A stretch of 64,000 nucleotides of DNA from HK1 sp965215295 (lineage in GTDB: Bacteria; Pseudomonadota; Gammaproteobacteria; HK1). A program made the position numbers and the translations under genes. The stretch's first letter is position 1, and each line of letters begins with the position of its first letter. The stretch spans positions 3,472,001 through 3,536,000 of the forward strand of contig OZ244045.1 of the NCBI GenBank assembly GCA_965215295.1. The letters are read 5' to 3'. Below the pieces are notes generated by a model, which searched no databases, was not told the origin of the DNA, and saw only the letters and a list, made by a program, of their open reading frames with translations. This document shows positions 1 to 9,800 of this stretch, piece after piece.

Positions 1-328
1 CGAGCACGATGTCCGGTCCGGCCTGCACGCGGTACAGGCCAGCTACGCCGCCATCGACCTGGCGGCCAGGGCGGCGGACGCCGCTCGCAAGAACTTTGCA
101 TTGATCCAGGACGGCTACAACGGCGGCACGGTGTCCATCCTGGGCTTCCTGGATGCCAGGGATGCCTTTCTGGACGCGGATCGGGCCGCCACCGACGCGG
201 TGTACGACTTCCTGATCGACCTGATGAGCCTGCAGCGCGCCACGGGAGCCTTCGATTTCTTCCTCGATGCCGAGTCCATGGACGCGATGGCGGAGCGTAT
301 CCGGCAGAAGGTGATCGGGGGCTCCTGA
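1..328 (+). CDS. TolC-family outer membrane efflux protein, C-terminal end (partial)
   Basis: The reading frame is open from base 2 and stops at 328, so only about 108 C-terminal residues are present. They are Ala/Asp-rich and helical, with a segment (LIQDGYNGGTVSILGFLDAR) like the alpha-helical barrel of TolC/OprM-type exit ducts, where repeated heptad-like helices end in a short tail. The gene would form the outer-membrane and periplasmic channel of a tripartite RND pump. This is supported by the adaptor and pump genes that follow in the same direction with almost no gap. The start lies outside the window. Family assignment rests on a short fragment plus context, so it is good but not certain. 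Confidence 0.75.
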   Translation, partial: EHDVRSGLHAVQASYAAIDLAARAADAARKNFALIQDGYNGGTVSILGFLDARDAFLDADRAATDAVYDFLIDLMSLQRATGAFDFFLDAESMDAMAERIRQKVIGGS

Positions 329-397
329 GTGCGGCTGCCTCATGCCCCCGCCCTCCATGACGCCCTGGAGGCCACGCGCATTCCCGCTCCGAGACCC

Positions 398-1501
398 ATG
401 ATGCGATCGAAACAGCCGTCTCCCCATCCTTGCGTTGCGCTGCGTTGCATCGGCCTGGTGGCGTTGCTGGCCCTGCTGGCCGGATGCGGGGACGAGGAGC
501 CGGTGCGGGAGCTTCCTCTGCGCACGGTCCGTCACGTCACGGTGACGCCGGAGCCGGGTCGCCGGGTCCGCACCTTCAGCGGCGTGTCCCGCGCCGCGCA
601 GCAGGCCAGCCTGAGCTTCAAGGTCGCCGGCACCATCAGCGTGCTGGATGCGGCGGTCGGAGGCGGAGTCCGCAAGGGGCAGATCATCGCCGGACTGGAC
701 CCGTCAGGCTTCCGGCTCCGGTTGCAGCGGGCGGAGGCGGAGCTGCTGCGGGCCGAAGCGGAGCGGAGGAATGCCGCCGCGAGCTATGAGCGCGTCAAGG
801 GACTGTACGAAAACCGCAGTGCCTCCCGCACCGAGCTGGATGCGGCCCGGGCCGCGTCGGAATCCACGAACGCCCTGGTGACTGCCGCCACCCGTGCCGT
901 GGAGCTGGCGAGACTCGACCTGTCCTACACCCGTCTCGAGGTGCGGCAGGACTGCTCGGTGGTGGACGTCGTTGCGGATGTCGGGGAGAACGTCGGTGCC
1001 GGACAGCCGGTGGTGGAGGTCGATTGCGGAGATTATCCGGAGGTCGCCATCACGGTCCCGGAGACTCTCATCGCGCACTTCATCCGGGGCCTGTCCGGGG
1101 AAGTCACGTTCGACTCGCTGCCGGGCCGGACCTTTCCGGGCGTGGTCTCGGAGGTGGGCGTCGCCGCCACCGGCACCGCGTTTCCGGTCACCGTGCGCAT
1201 GGAGGAAGCCGAGGGGGTGCGTTCCGGCCTCGCCGCGCAGGTGGGCTTTGCATTCGACCTTGGCGAGCCGACCACGATTCTGCCCGCGGTATCGGTCGCG
1301 GAGGACGAACGGGGACGCTTCGTCTACACGCTGGCTGACGGCGACGAGGCGGGCGTGGGCGTGATCCGGCGCAAACCCGTCGAGGTGGGAGAGCTGACGT
1401 CACGGGGCCTCGAGGTGATCTCGGGCGTCTCCTCCGGCGACCGGGTCGTCACGGCCGGCATCTCCGTCATTCGGGACGGCATGAAGGTCAGGGTCGACTG
1501 A
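398..1501 (+). CDS. RND efflux periplasmic adaptor (membrane fusion protein), lipoprotein
   Basis: 367-residue adaptor linking an inner-membrane RND pump to an outer-membrane duct. The N-terminus is a lipoprotein signal (basic start, hydrophobic core, lipobox LLAGC near residue 23), so it is probably anchored to the inner membrane by a lipid. Next come a biotinyl/lipoyl-like domain (AAVGGGVRKGQIIAGLD), a helical hairpin rich in Ala, Glu and Arg, the second lipoyl half (VVADVGENVGAGQPVVEVDCG), a beta-barrel and a membrane-proximal C-terminal domain ending in a GDRVVTAG-type motif. An upstream GTG at 329 is in frame but would add 23 residues before the signal peptide, so the ATG at 398 (or 401) is preferred. 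It lies 11 bases before the pump gene, which indicates one operon. Substrate is unknown. Confidence 0.9.
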   Translation: MMRSKQPSPHPCVALRCIGLVALLALLAGCGDEEPVRELPLRTVRHVTVTPEPGRRVRTFSGVSRAAQQASLSFKVAGTISVLDAAVGGGVRKGQIIAGLDPSGFRLRLQRAEAELLRAEAERRNAAASYERVKGLYENRSASRTELDAARAASESTNALVTAATRAVELARLDLSYTRLEVRQDCSVVDVVADVGENVGAGQPVVEVDCGDYPEVAITVPETLIAHFIRGLSGEVTFDSLPGRTFPGVVSEVGVAATGTAFPVTVRMEEAEGVRSGLAAQVGFAFDLGEPTTILPAVSVAEDERGRFVYTLADGDEAGVGVIRRKPVEVGELTSRGLEVISGVSSGDRVVTAGISVIRDGMKVRVD

Positions 1502-1512
1502 CCGGGTCCGAC

Positions 1513-4500
1513 ATGGCAGGCGTCACGGATTCGGCGGTGCGGCATCGCGTCGTCGTGTACACACTGGCGGCACTGGTGGTGCTCTACGGCGCCATCGCCT
1601 ACTTCGACCTGCCCAAGCAGCAGGATCCGGGGTTCACAATCCGGGCGGCGGTGATTGCCACGCGGTTTCCCGGGGCCAGTCCGCTGCGGGTGGAACAGCT
1701 CGTCACGGATCGGATCGAGCAGGCCATACAGGAGATGCCGGAGCTCGACAACGTCGTCAGCGAATCCCGTCCGGGGCTTTCCCGCATTACCGCCAACTTC
1801 AAGGAGAGCCATACCGACATGCGGCCCATCTTCGACGACCTGCGCCGCAAGGTGGAGGCGGTCGACGACTTGCCCGATGGCGCCCGCGACCCGGTGGTGA
1901 ACGACGAGTACGGCGACGTGTTCGGCAGTGTGTACGCCCTCACGGGGGAAGGTTTCAGTCATGGCGAGCTCGGCGACATCGCCGAGGATATCCGCGACCG
2001 CCTGCTGCATCTCGACGACGTGGCCAAGGTGACTCTCCAGGGTGTCCAGGAGGAGGAGATCTTCGTCGAGTACAACATGGCGCGGCTGCGGGAAATCGGG
2101 CTCTCGCCTCGACAGCTCTCCGGAATCCTGTCCGGCATCAACATCGTCCGTGGCGGCGGCCAGGTAGTGGTCGGGCGGGAGCGGATCGCGCTGGAACCTT
2201 CCGGCAATTTCGAATCCGTCGACGACCTGCGAAGGACCGTCATCCAGATACCCGGCGGCAGCCGGATCGTCCATCTGGAAGACATTGCGGACATCTACCG
2301 CGACCATGTCGACCCGCCCTCCGGTATCGCCCGGTTCAACGGCGAGGACGCCATCGTCCTCTCGGTGTCCCTGCGCGAGGGAGGCAACATCCTGGCCCTC
2401 GGCCAGACCCTGCAGCGGGAAATTCCATACATGGAGGCCGCCTACCCCCTCGGTATCCGGCTGACGCCGGTGTACCTGGAGTCCGCCGTCGTCGATGCCG
2501 CAGTCGGCAGCTTTCGCACCAACCTGCTCCAGGCCATCGGTATCGTGGTGGCGGTGATGCTGCTGTTTCTCGGCCTGCGCACGGGACTGATCGTCGGCAT
2601 GCTGGTGCCGGCGACCATCTTCGCCACGTTGTCCGCGATGAGCGTGCTCGGCATCACCATCAACCAGATATCCCTGGCGGCGCTGATCATCTCCCTCGGG
2701 CTGCTGGTGGACAATGCCATCGTCATCGCGGAGTCCATTCTCGTGCGCCGGGAGCGTGGCGAGAGCGCAACCGAGGCCGCCGTGGCCGCGGGCGGGGAAA
2801 TGGCGATTCCCTTGCTGACCTCTTCCCTGACCACTGCCGCCGCATTCCTGCCGATCTTCCTTGCCGAGTCGGCCCTGGGCGAATTCACCGCGGACATCTT
2901 CAAGGTGGTGACCGTCGCGCTCCTCAGCTCATGGCTGCTGGCGTTGTCCCTGATCCCGCTGCTTGCCATCGCGTTTCTGCGCGCCCGCGGGGAGCCCGGG
3001 CAGTCCGCGGACGACTCGGGGCTCCATCGTGCGTACGACCGCGTGCTCGCCCTGTCCCTGAGAAACCGCACGGTCTTTCTCGTCCTGACCGCCGGCATCT
3101 TCGCCAGCGCCGTCTGGGTGCTCCGGTGGGTGCCCACCGTGTTCATTCCCCCGAAAACCGATCCGATCATCAATGGCACCATGCAGATGCCCCCGGGCAC
3201 CGCGATCGAGCACACCGCGCGGGTAATGTCCGACATGGATCGCTTCATCGCCGAAGAGCTCATGGTGGAGGAGGAAGACGGGGCCGACGGGGGCCGGACC
3301 GATGGCGCCATCCTCGACTGGAGTGCGTGGATAGGGCAGAGCGCTCCCCGCTACACCCTGGGCCTGAATCCCGGCTCCAGCGACCCGGGGGTCGTGAACC
3401 TGCTGATCAACACCACCGATTACCGGGTGATTCCGCGGACCATTGCCCGGATTCGGTCCTACGCCCGCGAATGGCATCCCGATCTGGATGTTCAGCTTCG
3501 CAAGATCGAGAACGGGGTTCCGATTCCATATCCTGTCGAAGTCAGAGCCGGGGGAGGAGACGTCGAACGGCTTTACGAGCTGATCGCCCCGATTCGGGAC
3601 TGGCTGCTCGAGCATCCCGGCGTGTACTCGGTGAAGGATGACTGGGGATTGCGTACCAAGAAGCTGCTGATCGAGGTGGACCGGGAGCGGGCGCTCCGTG
3701 CCGGGGTCACCAATGACGACATTGCCGTCTCGCTCCAGTCCAGCCTGTCGGGCCTGGAGCTGAGCCAGCTTCGCGAAGCGGACAGCCTGATACCCATCAC
3801 GATGCGATCCGGTTTGACGGACCGGGCGGATATCGACCGGCTGCGGACCATGCCCGTGTACGCACCGGGTGGCGGCACGGTACCCCTGGAACAGGTGGCG
3901 GACCTCGAGCTCGTCTGGCAGCCGGCCATCATCAAGCGTCGTGACAGGAATCGCACCATCGCCGTTCAGGCCCGGCTGCGGCCGGGCGTCACTGCCGCGG
4001 AGGTCAATCGCGAGCTTCTCCCGTGGCTCGAGGAGCAGACCGCGTCATGGCCCCGCGGATACGAGCATGCGATTGGCGGCGAAGCGGAAACCTCCGGGAA
4101 AGCCAATGCGGCCATTGCCGACAAGCTGCCCGTCGCCGGCATGATCATCCTTCTGCTGCTGGTCACCCAGTTCAACAGTCTCCGCAAGCCCTTCGTCATC
4201 CTGCTGACGATTCCCCTCGGACTGGTGGGCGTTGCGTACGGGCTGCTGATCTCGGGATCCGTGTTCGGCTTCTTCACCATTCTGGGACTCGTCGCGCTGT
4301 CGGGTATCGTGATCAACAATGCCATCGTGCTGCTCGACCGGATCGACATCGAGATCGAGCAGAACGGCCTTGCACCGGCGCAGGCCGTGCCTGTCGCCTG
4401 CCGCCAGCGCCTGCGCCCCATCCTCCTGACCACCGCCACCACCATCGGCGGCATGATGCCGCTGTGGCTCAGTCATGATCCGATGTTCGAGACGATGGCG

Positions 4501-4599
4501 GTCACCATCATGTTCGGCCTGCTGTTCGCCACGCTGCTGACCTTGCTGTTCATCCCCGTCATCTACACGATCCTCTTCCGGGTCCGGGTGGCTCGCTGA
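1513..4599 (+). CDS. RND-family inner-membrane efflux pump (HAE1-like)
   Basis: 1028 residues, the normal size of an RND permease. It shows the classical duplicated plan: an N-terminal transmembrane helix, a large periplasmic porter domain, six helices, a second periplasmic loop, then six more helices. The TM4 motif reads GLLVDNAIVIAE, keeping one Asp of the proton relay; the second Asp seen in many AcrB-type pumps is Asn here. The second half carries GLVALSGIVINNAIVLLDRI, equivalent to TM10. It is a proton-driven exporter working with the adaptor and duct encoded just upstream. The next gene begins at the stop codon but is functionally unrelated. Substrates cannot be predicted; solvents, drugs or detergents are typical for the family. 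Confidence 0.93.
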   Translation: MAGVTDSAVRHRVVVYTLAALVVLYGAIAYFDLPKQQDPGFTIRAAVIATRFPGASPLRVEQLVTDRIEQAIQEMPELDNVVSESRPGLSRITANFKESHTDMRPIFDDLRRKVEAVDDLPDGARDPVVNDEYGDVFGSVYALTGEGFSHGELGDIAEDIRDRLLHLDDVAKVTLQGVQEEEIFVEYNMARLREIGLSPRQLSGILSGINIVRGGGQVVVGRERIALEPSGNFESVDDLRRTVIQIPGGSRIVHLEDIADIYRDHVDPPSGIARFNGEDAIVLSVSLREGGNILALGQTLQREIPYMEAAYPLGIRLTPVYLESAVVDAAVGSFRTNLLQAIGIVVAVMLLFLGLRTGLIVGMLVPATIFATLSAMSVLGITINQISLAALIISLGLLVDNAIVIAESILVRRERGESATEAAVAAGGEMAIPLLTSSLTTAAAFLPIFLAESALGEFTADIFKVVTVALLSSWLLALSLIPLLAIAFLRARGEPGQSADDSGLHRAYDRVLALSLRNRTVFLVLTAGIFASAVWVLRWVPTVFIPPKTDPIINGTMQMPPGTAIEHTARVMSDMDRFIAEELMVEEEDGADGGRTDGAILDWSAWIGQSAPRYTLGLNPGSSDPGVVNLLINTTDYRVIPRTIARIRSYAREWHPDLDVQLRKIENGVPIPYPVEVRAGGGDVERLYELIAPIRDWLLEHPGVYSVKDDWGLRTKKLLIEVDRERALRAGVTNDDIAVSLQSSLSGLELSQLREADSLIPITMRSGLTDRADIDRLRTMPVYAPGGGTVPLEQVADLELVWQPAIIKRRDRNRTIAVQARLRPGVTAAEVNRELLPWLEEQTASWPRGYEHAIGGEAETSGKANAAIADKLPVAGMIILLLLVTQFNSLRKPFVILLTIPLGLVGVAYGLLISGSVFGFFTILGLVALSGIVINNAIVLLDRIDIEIEQNGLAPAQAVPVACRQRLRPILLTTATTIGGMMPLWLSHDPMFETMAVTIMFGLLFATLLTLLFIPVIYTILFRVRVAR

Positions 4600-4627
4600 T
4601 GTGGCGACCCATGAGGAGAAGACGGCC

Positions 4628-5863
4628 ATGAGCGCAATCGAAGTCCCCATCGACGGCGAGCGGTTGCTCTCGGATCTGAAGCGCCTGCGCGAGTTCGGGG
4701 CTTGCGGGACCGGGGTGGTGCGGACCTCCCTCTCACCTGTCGATCTCGAATCCAGGCGCTGGCTTTGCGGACGACTGGAGGAAGCGGGGCTCGATACCCG
4801 CATCGACGGGGGCGGCAACGTCATCGGCCGGTCCCGCAACGCCGGCAGGGCGGTGATCATCGGCTCCCACACCGATACCCAGCCGACCGGAGGCTGGCTC
4901 GACGGTGCGATGGGCGTGATCTGCGGACTCGAGGTCGCGCGGGCGCTGTCCGGGACGCCGGCGACGAAGGACCTCGCGGTCGACGTCGCATCGTGGCTCG
5001 ACGAGGAAGGCCGGTTCCTCGGCTGCTTCGGAAGCCTCTCGTTCGTGGGCGACGCGCCACCCCACGCGGCCGACGCGGCGGACGGCACCGGCCTGACCCT
5101 GCGCGAAGCGCTGCGCGCGGCCGGGCTCGACGGCGTTGCGCCGGAGCGCCTCGACCCCGAACGGCACGTCGCCTACCTGGAGGCGCACATCGAGCAGGGT
5201 CCGTATCTCGAAGAGGAAGGGAACCGGATCGGAGTGGTCACCAGCATCGTCGGGGCGCGCAACTTCACCGTGGAGTTCGAAGGCGAGCAGAACCACGCCG
5301 GCACCACTCCGATGGCCCGGCGCCACGACGCCGCCCACGCCATGGTCGAGTTCGCGCACTCGGTCCATCACGAGTTCCCCGCCACGGCGGGAGAGCGCTC
5401 GGTGTGGACGATCGGGGAGATGGCGCTCGAACCGAACGCGATGAGCATCGTCCCCGGCAAGGCCCGGATCAACCTCCAGTTCCGGGATCAGGATTCGGCG
5501 GTGCTCGACCGTCTCGAAGCACTCGCGCGCGACCTCGCGGCGCGTGCGGACGAAGGCCCGTGCCGCGTCGCCATGCATCCGCGCAAGCACCACTCCGTCC
5601 CCGCCCCGATGGACGCGGGCCTGCGCGGCCACCTCGAACGCGCGGCCGAACGCCATGCCCCCGGCCGGTGGACGTCGATGCCCAGCGCGGCGGGGCACGA
5701 CGCCCAAGTGCTCGCGCGCCACCTGCCGAGCGCGATGCTCTTCGTGCCGAGCATCGGCGGGGTGAGTCATGCGTTCGAGGAGGATACGAGCGAGGAGGAC
5801 ATCGTGCTCGGATGCCAGGTGCTCGCAACGGCCACCGCCTCGGTGCTCACCGCGGCTGGTTGA
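4628..5863 (+). CDS. M20-family Zn hydrolase, allantoate amidohydrolase / N-carbamoyl-amino-acid hydrolase type
   Basis: 411 residues, the usual length for the AllC/HyuC/beta-ureidopropionase branch of M20 amidohydrolases, which hydrolyse an N-carbamoyl or ureido group using two metal ions. Metal ligands are visible in order: SHTDTQPTGGWLDGAMGV (His about 81, Asp about 92), the DEEGRF Glu pair near 126, EAHIEQGPYLE (His about 190) and the C-terminal SAAGHDAQ His. A GTG at 4601 is in frame but is followed by a run of polar codons; the ATG at 4628 is the better start. It stands alone between the efflux operon and a repeat array, so context does not decide the substrate (allantoate, N-carbamoyl-L-amino acid or N-carbamoyl-beta-alanine). 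Confidence 0.85.
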   Translation: MSAIEVPIDGERLLSDLKRLREFGACGTGVVRTSLSPVDLESRRWLCGRLEEAGLDTRIDGGGNVIGRSRNAGRAVIIGSHTDTQPTGGWLDGAMGVICGLEVARALSGTPATKDLAVDVASWLDEEGRFLGCFGSLSFVGDAPPHAADAADGTGLTLREALRAAGLDGVAPERLDPERHVAYLEAHIEQGPYLEEEGNRIGVVTSIVGARNFTVEFEGEQNHAGTTPMARRHDAAHAMVEFAHSVHHEFPATAGERSVWTIGEMALEPNAMSIVPGKARINLQFRDQDSAVLDRLEALARDLAARADEGPCRVAMHPRKHHSVPAPMDAGLRGHLERAAERHAPGRWTSMPSAAGHDAQVLARHLPSAMLFVPSIGGVSHAFEEDTSEEDIVLGCQVLATATASVLTAAG

Positions 5864-5881
5864 GCGCCGGTCGCTCCGGGT

Positions 5882-6049
5882 CGTTTCCGGTCGGCAGCGT
5901 CGCCGCCGTTTCCGGCCGGCAGTCTCGGCATCGTTTCCGGCTGGCCGCTCCGACACCGTTTCCGGCCGTCAGCCTCGACGCCGGCTCCGGCCGCCAGCCC
6001 CGACATCGCTTCCGGCCAGCCGCTCCGACGCCGTTTCCGGTCGGCAGCT
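5882..6049. repeat. 25-bp imperfect tandem repeat, about 7 copies
   Basis: A CGTTTCCGG-like word recurs at about 5882, 5907, 5932, 5957, 5982, 6007 and 6032, a steady 25-bp step with diverged units. The array fills the whole gap between two convergent genes and stops at the stop codon of the hemerythrin gene. The unit is too diverged to look like CRISPR and has no unique spacers. It may act as a convergent terminator region or be simply a minisatellite. Confidence 0.75.
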
Positions 6050-6610
6050 CTACGACCCCTCGTTGTTGCGGATGATGTGCTCGTACAGGGTCCGGAACTC
6101 GTGCTGGACCACCGGCCCGAAGACCGGATCGGACTGCGCCTCGAATGCCTTTTCGATCGCCGACCAGTCCGCTTCGTCGAGCAGTTCCACCGCCACGACG
6201 AACACCGTTTCATCCTCCAGGGTCGCGTGATAGCCCAGGAATTCCGCATAGTCGCGGCCCGCTGCGACCAGTGCTTCGCGCTCGACCAGGGCGCCGTCGA
6301 CCACGCTGACGAGCATGTCCCGGAAGGCGTTGCCCTTCTCGGCGAGCGCAGCGTGCTCGCGGAGCAGCTTCTCGATGGTGCCTTCGGTGTCCGGCGCAAC
6401 CCCGCGCTCGCGCATCCGCTCGAACATCAGGTCTTCCTTCGGGTGATGCGTCCGGTCCGGGTAGCGGGTCATGTAGATCATGATGTCGCGCATCAGCTCG
6501 AAGTTGCCGCCACTCGCGTCGCCCACCGCATCGAGCTCTCGCGCAAGCAGGCCGAGCAACTCGCGGATGTTGCGGTGGTCCTGGGACAGTTCGTCCACCA
6601 GTGTGGCCAT
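6050..6610 (-). CDS. Hemerythrin-domain protein
   Basis: 186 residues read as a four-helix hemerythrin/HHE cation-binding domain. Iron-ligand-like positions are His12 in SQDHRNIRELL, the HHPKED motif near 54-58, HAALAEKG in the middle, and HATLEDETVF towards the C-terminus. Such proteins bind O2 or NO or serve as di-iron sensors in the cytoplasm. The reading frame extends further upstream but the sequence there is not protein-like; the ATG at 6610 gives a natural start MATLVDELSQDH and has a purine-rich stretch before it. It is transcribed with hrpA but separated from it by about 270 bases containing a short repeat, so it is probably an independent unit. Confidence 0.85.
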   Translation of the reverse strand: MATLVDELSQDHRNIRELLGLLARELDAVGDASGGNFELMRDIMIYMTRYPDRTHHPKEDLMFERMRERGVAPDTEGTIEKLLREHAALAEKGNAFRDMLVSVVDGALVEREALVAAGRDYAEFLGYHATLEDETVFVVAVELLDEADWSAIEKAFEAQSDPVFGPVVQHEFRTLYEHIIRNNEGS

Positions 6611-6812
6611 GATCGCCTCCCTCCGCCGTCGTGCCGGCTCGCGGCACTTCCGGACCGCATTGTAGGGGCACCGGCGGGCAATGTGCTCGCCGGACCGGGA
6701 TCGGGCCGACGGGCGCCATGCGTCCGCCGCCGGAAAAGATCCGCATCGCGGCCACGCCGGGGGATGGCGGACGGCTCCGGTACCCGAGGGGAATACGCCC
6801 GCTACCGGTGCC

Positions 6813-6887
6813 GCGGTCAAGACCGTCTCGGAGCCCTGCGGCCAAGACCGGCCCGGAGCGCCGCGGTCGAGACCGTCTCAGAGCGCC
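6813..6887. repeat. 25-bp tandem repeat, 3 copies, overlapping the 3' end of hrpA
   Basis: Units beginning GCGGTCAAGACC, GCGGCCAAGACC and GCGGTCGAGACC start at 6813, 6838 and 6863, each 25 bp long. The last copy runs into the final codons of the helicase gene (stop at 6878), so the gene end may have been the seed. The period equals that of the array at 5882 but the unit sequence differs. Confidence 0.7.
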
Positions 6888-9800
6888 GCGATCCGCGACC
6901 ATTGCTCGTCGAGCTTCTTTCTCGACACCCTGAACGCGGTGCCGAGCTCCTGGGCGAAGACGGACACCCGGTACTCCTCCAGCATCCACCGGTGGCGCGC
7001 GAGCTCGGTGTCGCGCCGGCCCCGGGCCCGGATGTCGCGGGCCCTGGACTCGAGGCGCTGCTGCAGGGGCAGGATCCCGGCGAGCCGGCGGGCATCGCTC
7101 GCCCCGCCGCGACGAAGTTTCTCCAGCCGCACCCGCAACGCCTCGAGATACCGCGGGAGCGATGCGAATGCGTCATCCGGCGTCGTGGCGAGGAAGCCAT
7201 GATGCACGAGTCCGTCGAGCTGGCGCCGTGCGTCGGCCAGCGATTCGGGCGGCGCGTGCAGGTCCGGGGCGTCGATGAGCCGCCGTACCGTGCGGGCCGC
7301 CCGCAGGATCGCGAGCCCGCCATCGACCGCCGCCGCGAGTCCGCCGGCGAACTCCCCCCGGCCCTCGGCCAGCACCGCCTCGAACCGGCTCCGCTCGCGG
7401 ATCGCGGCGGCCGGGGCGACGAAGACCCGGGTCACGGCACGCTCGACGAGGTCGCGGCGCGCCTCGGCACAGGTGCCGGGCGCGGGGCGCCCCGGATGGG
7501 CGGGGGGCGTCTCGATCCAGTCCGGAGGGGACGCGGCCATCGCGTAGAGCAGGCACAGCTCGTCCATGCCGGGAAGGGCGCGCAGGCATTCCCGGGCTTC
7601 ACGCCGCACGCCGAGCGAGAACAGCCGCACGAGCCCGCCGCGGTGGCTGCGCTCGGCGGAATCGCGCGCCTGGAAGTGCTCGACGACGACCCCCGACCCG
7701 ATGTCGCGCAGTGCCGGAAAGACGACCCCGGACCCGTCCCCGGCTCGATCCTCGGCTTCGACCGGCACGGCGCCGAAGGTCCACGCGGCGTGTCCGCGTT
7801 CGTCGCGGTCCGGGGCGACGCCTCCGCTTCCCCCGGAACGTTCGAGCAACCGCCGCTCGATCTCGTCGAGCCGGCGGCCCCGGTCCAGCACCGCACCGTC
7901 CCTGTCCGTCACCTCGAAGCGCATGAGCAGGTGGGCCGGCAAGGCGCGCCGCAGCCGCGCCGGCGACCACGCATCGCGCGGAACGGAGACGCCGCGGGTG
8001 CGGTCGAGGAACCGGGCCAGCGCCTCGTGCAACGAACCTTCCCCGGCCGGCGCCTCGGCGATGAACTCCCGCGCGACGCCGGCCAGCGGCATCACCGCGC
8101 GGCGCACGCTCTTCGGCAGGGCGCGCAGCAGGGCGAGCACCTTGTCTTCGAGCATCCCCGGCACGAGCCACTCGAACCGGCCCGGATCGAGATCCGCGAG
8201 TCCGTCGAGCGGGATCGTCACCGTCAGCCCGTCGTCGTCTTCGCCGGGCGCGAACCGGTAGGCGAGCGGGAGCGTCTGGCCATCCGCCCGCAGCACGTCG
8301 GGAAACGCCCCCTCGCCGGGGAGGGGGACACCGGGAGCGATGTCCTCGCGGTGCAGATCGAGCCCGTGCGCGCGGTCCTCCCCGAGCCCGGAGAGCCACT
8401 CTTCGAAGGTCCGTCCATCCACGACGCGGGCGGGGACCCGGGCGTCGTAGAACGCGAAGACCGCGTCGTCGCTCACGATCGCCCCCGGACTGCGGAGCTT
8501 GTGCTCCACGATGCGAAGCCGCGCGATCTCCCGCCGATTGTGTTCGACGAAGGAGTGGCGGCACGCATACCCGCCCTCGACGAGCCCGGAGCGCACGAAG
8601 ACCTCGCGCGCGCCCTCGCGGCTCACCGGCGCGAACCGGACCTGGCGCCGGGCGATGAGCGTCAGCCCGTACAGCACCACCTGCTCGAACACCATCGGCT
8701 CGGCGCGGCGCGCGTCCCAGTGCGCATCGAAGTGGGTGCGGCGCACGAGATCGCCGGCCGCCGCCTCCACCCATTCCGCGCGAACCCGTCCGGCGGCGAA
8801 CGCATACGCCCGCTCGGTCTCCACCACCTCGGCGGCGACGATCCACGGCGCAACGGCCGGATGGAGGACCGAGCTCGGGGCAAGCCGGAACGCGGTCCCG
8901 CGAAGCCCGCGGTACTGTCCCTCCGGTGTGCGCGAGCCGACGCAGCGCAGCAGCCCCGAGAGCAGCGCCCGGTGGACCCGTCCGGGCGAGGCCCCGAATT
9001 CGCGCGGCCGGATTCCCAGCTCGCGGCAGACGTCGCGGATCTGGCCATGGACGTCGAGCCAGTCCCGCATCCGGACCGGAGACAGGGCATGACGGCGGCA
9101 GAACCGGCGCATCGACTCGCCCGGGTCGTTCGCGACCGAGAGGAAACGGCGCCAGAGACCGACGATCCCGAGAAAGTCGGAGCGGGGGTCCGCGAGCCGG
9201 GAGTGGGCGGCCTGCGCCGCCGCCTTCCGTCCGGGACTCCGTTCGCGAGGATCGGGCACGCTCAGGAAGCTCGCGATGACGAGCACGTCGGCGACGCAGC
9301 CGAGGGCGTGCGCTTCGAGCAGCATGCGCCCGATCCTCGGGTCGAGCGGAAGCCGTGCGAGCCGGCCCCCGATCCTGGTGAGGACCCCGCCGGCATCGAC
9401 CGCCCCGAGCTCGCGCAGCAACCGCAGGCCGTCGTTGACGTGGCGCCGGTCGGGAGGGTCGATGAACGGGAAACGCTCCACGTCGTGCATCCCCAGCGAC
9501 AGCATGCGCAGCAGCACCGCCGCGAGGTCCGAGCGGCGGATCTCGGGCTCGGGGTGGGTGGGCCGGGCCGCGAGATCCGCCTCGTCGTAGAGCCGGATGC
9601 ACACCCCCGGACCGGTCCGCCCGCACCGCCCGGCGCGCTGGTCGGCCGAGGCCCGTGCGATCGGCTCCACCGGCAGCCGCTGCACTCCGGTGCGATGCGC
9701 GTACCGGCTCACCCTGGCCGTGCCCGCGTCGATGACGAAGCGGATCCCCGGCACCGTCAGCGAGGTCTCCGCGACGTTCGTCGCAAGCACCACGCGGCGC

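Noticed and set aside
5882..6049. Possible second CRISPR array
   Set aside because: Units of 25 bp follow one another directly, are diverged and have no unique spacers.
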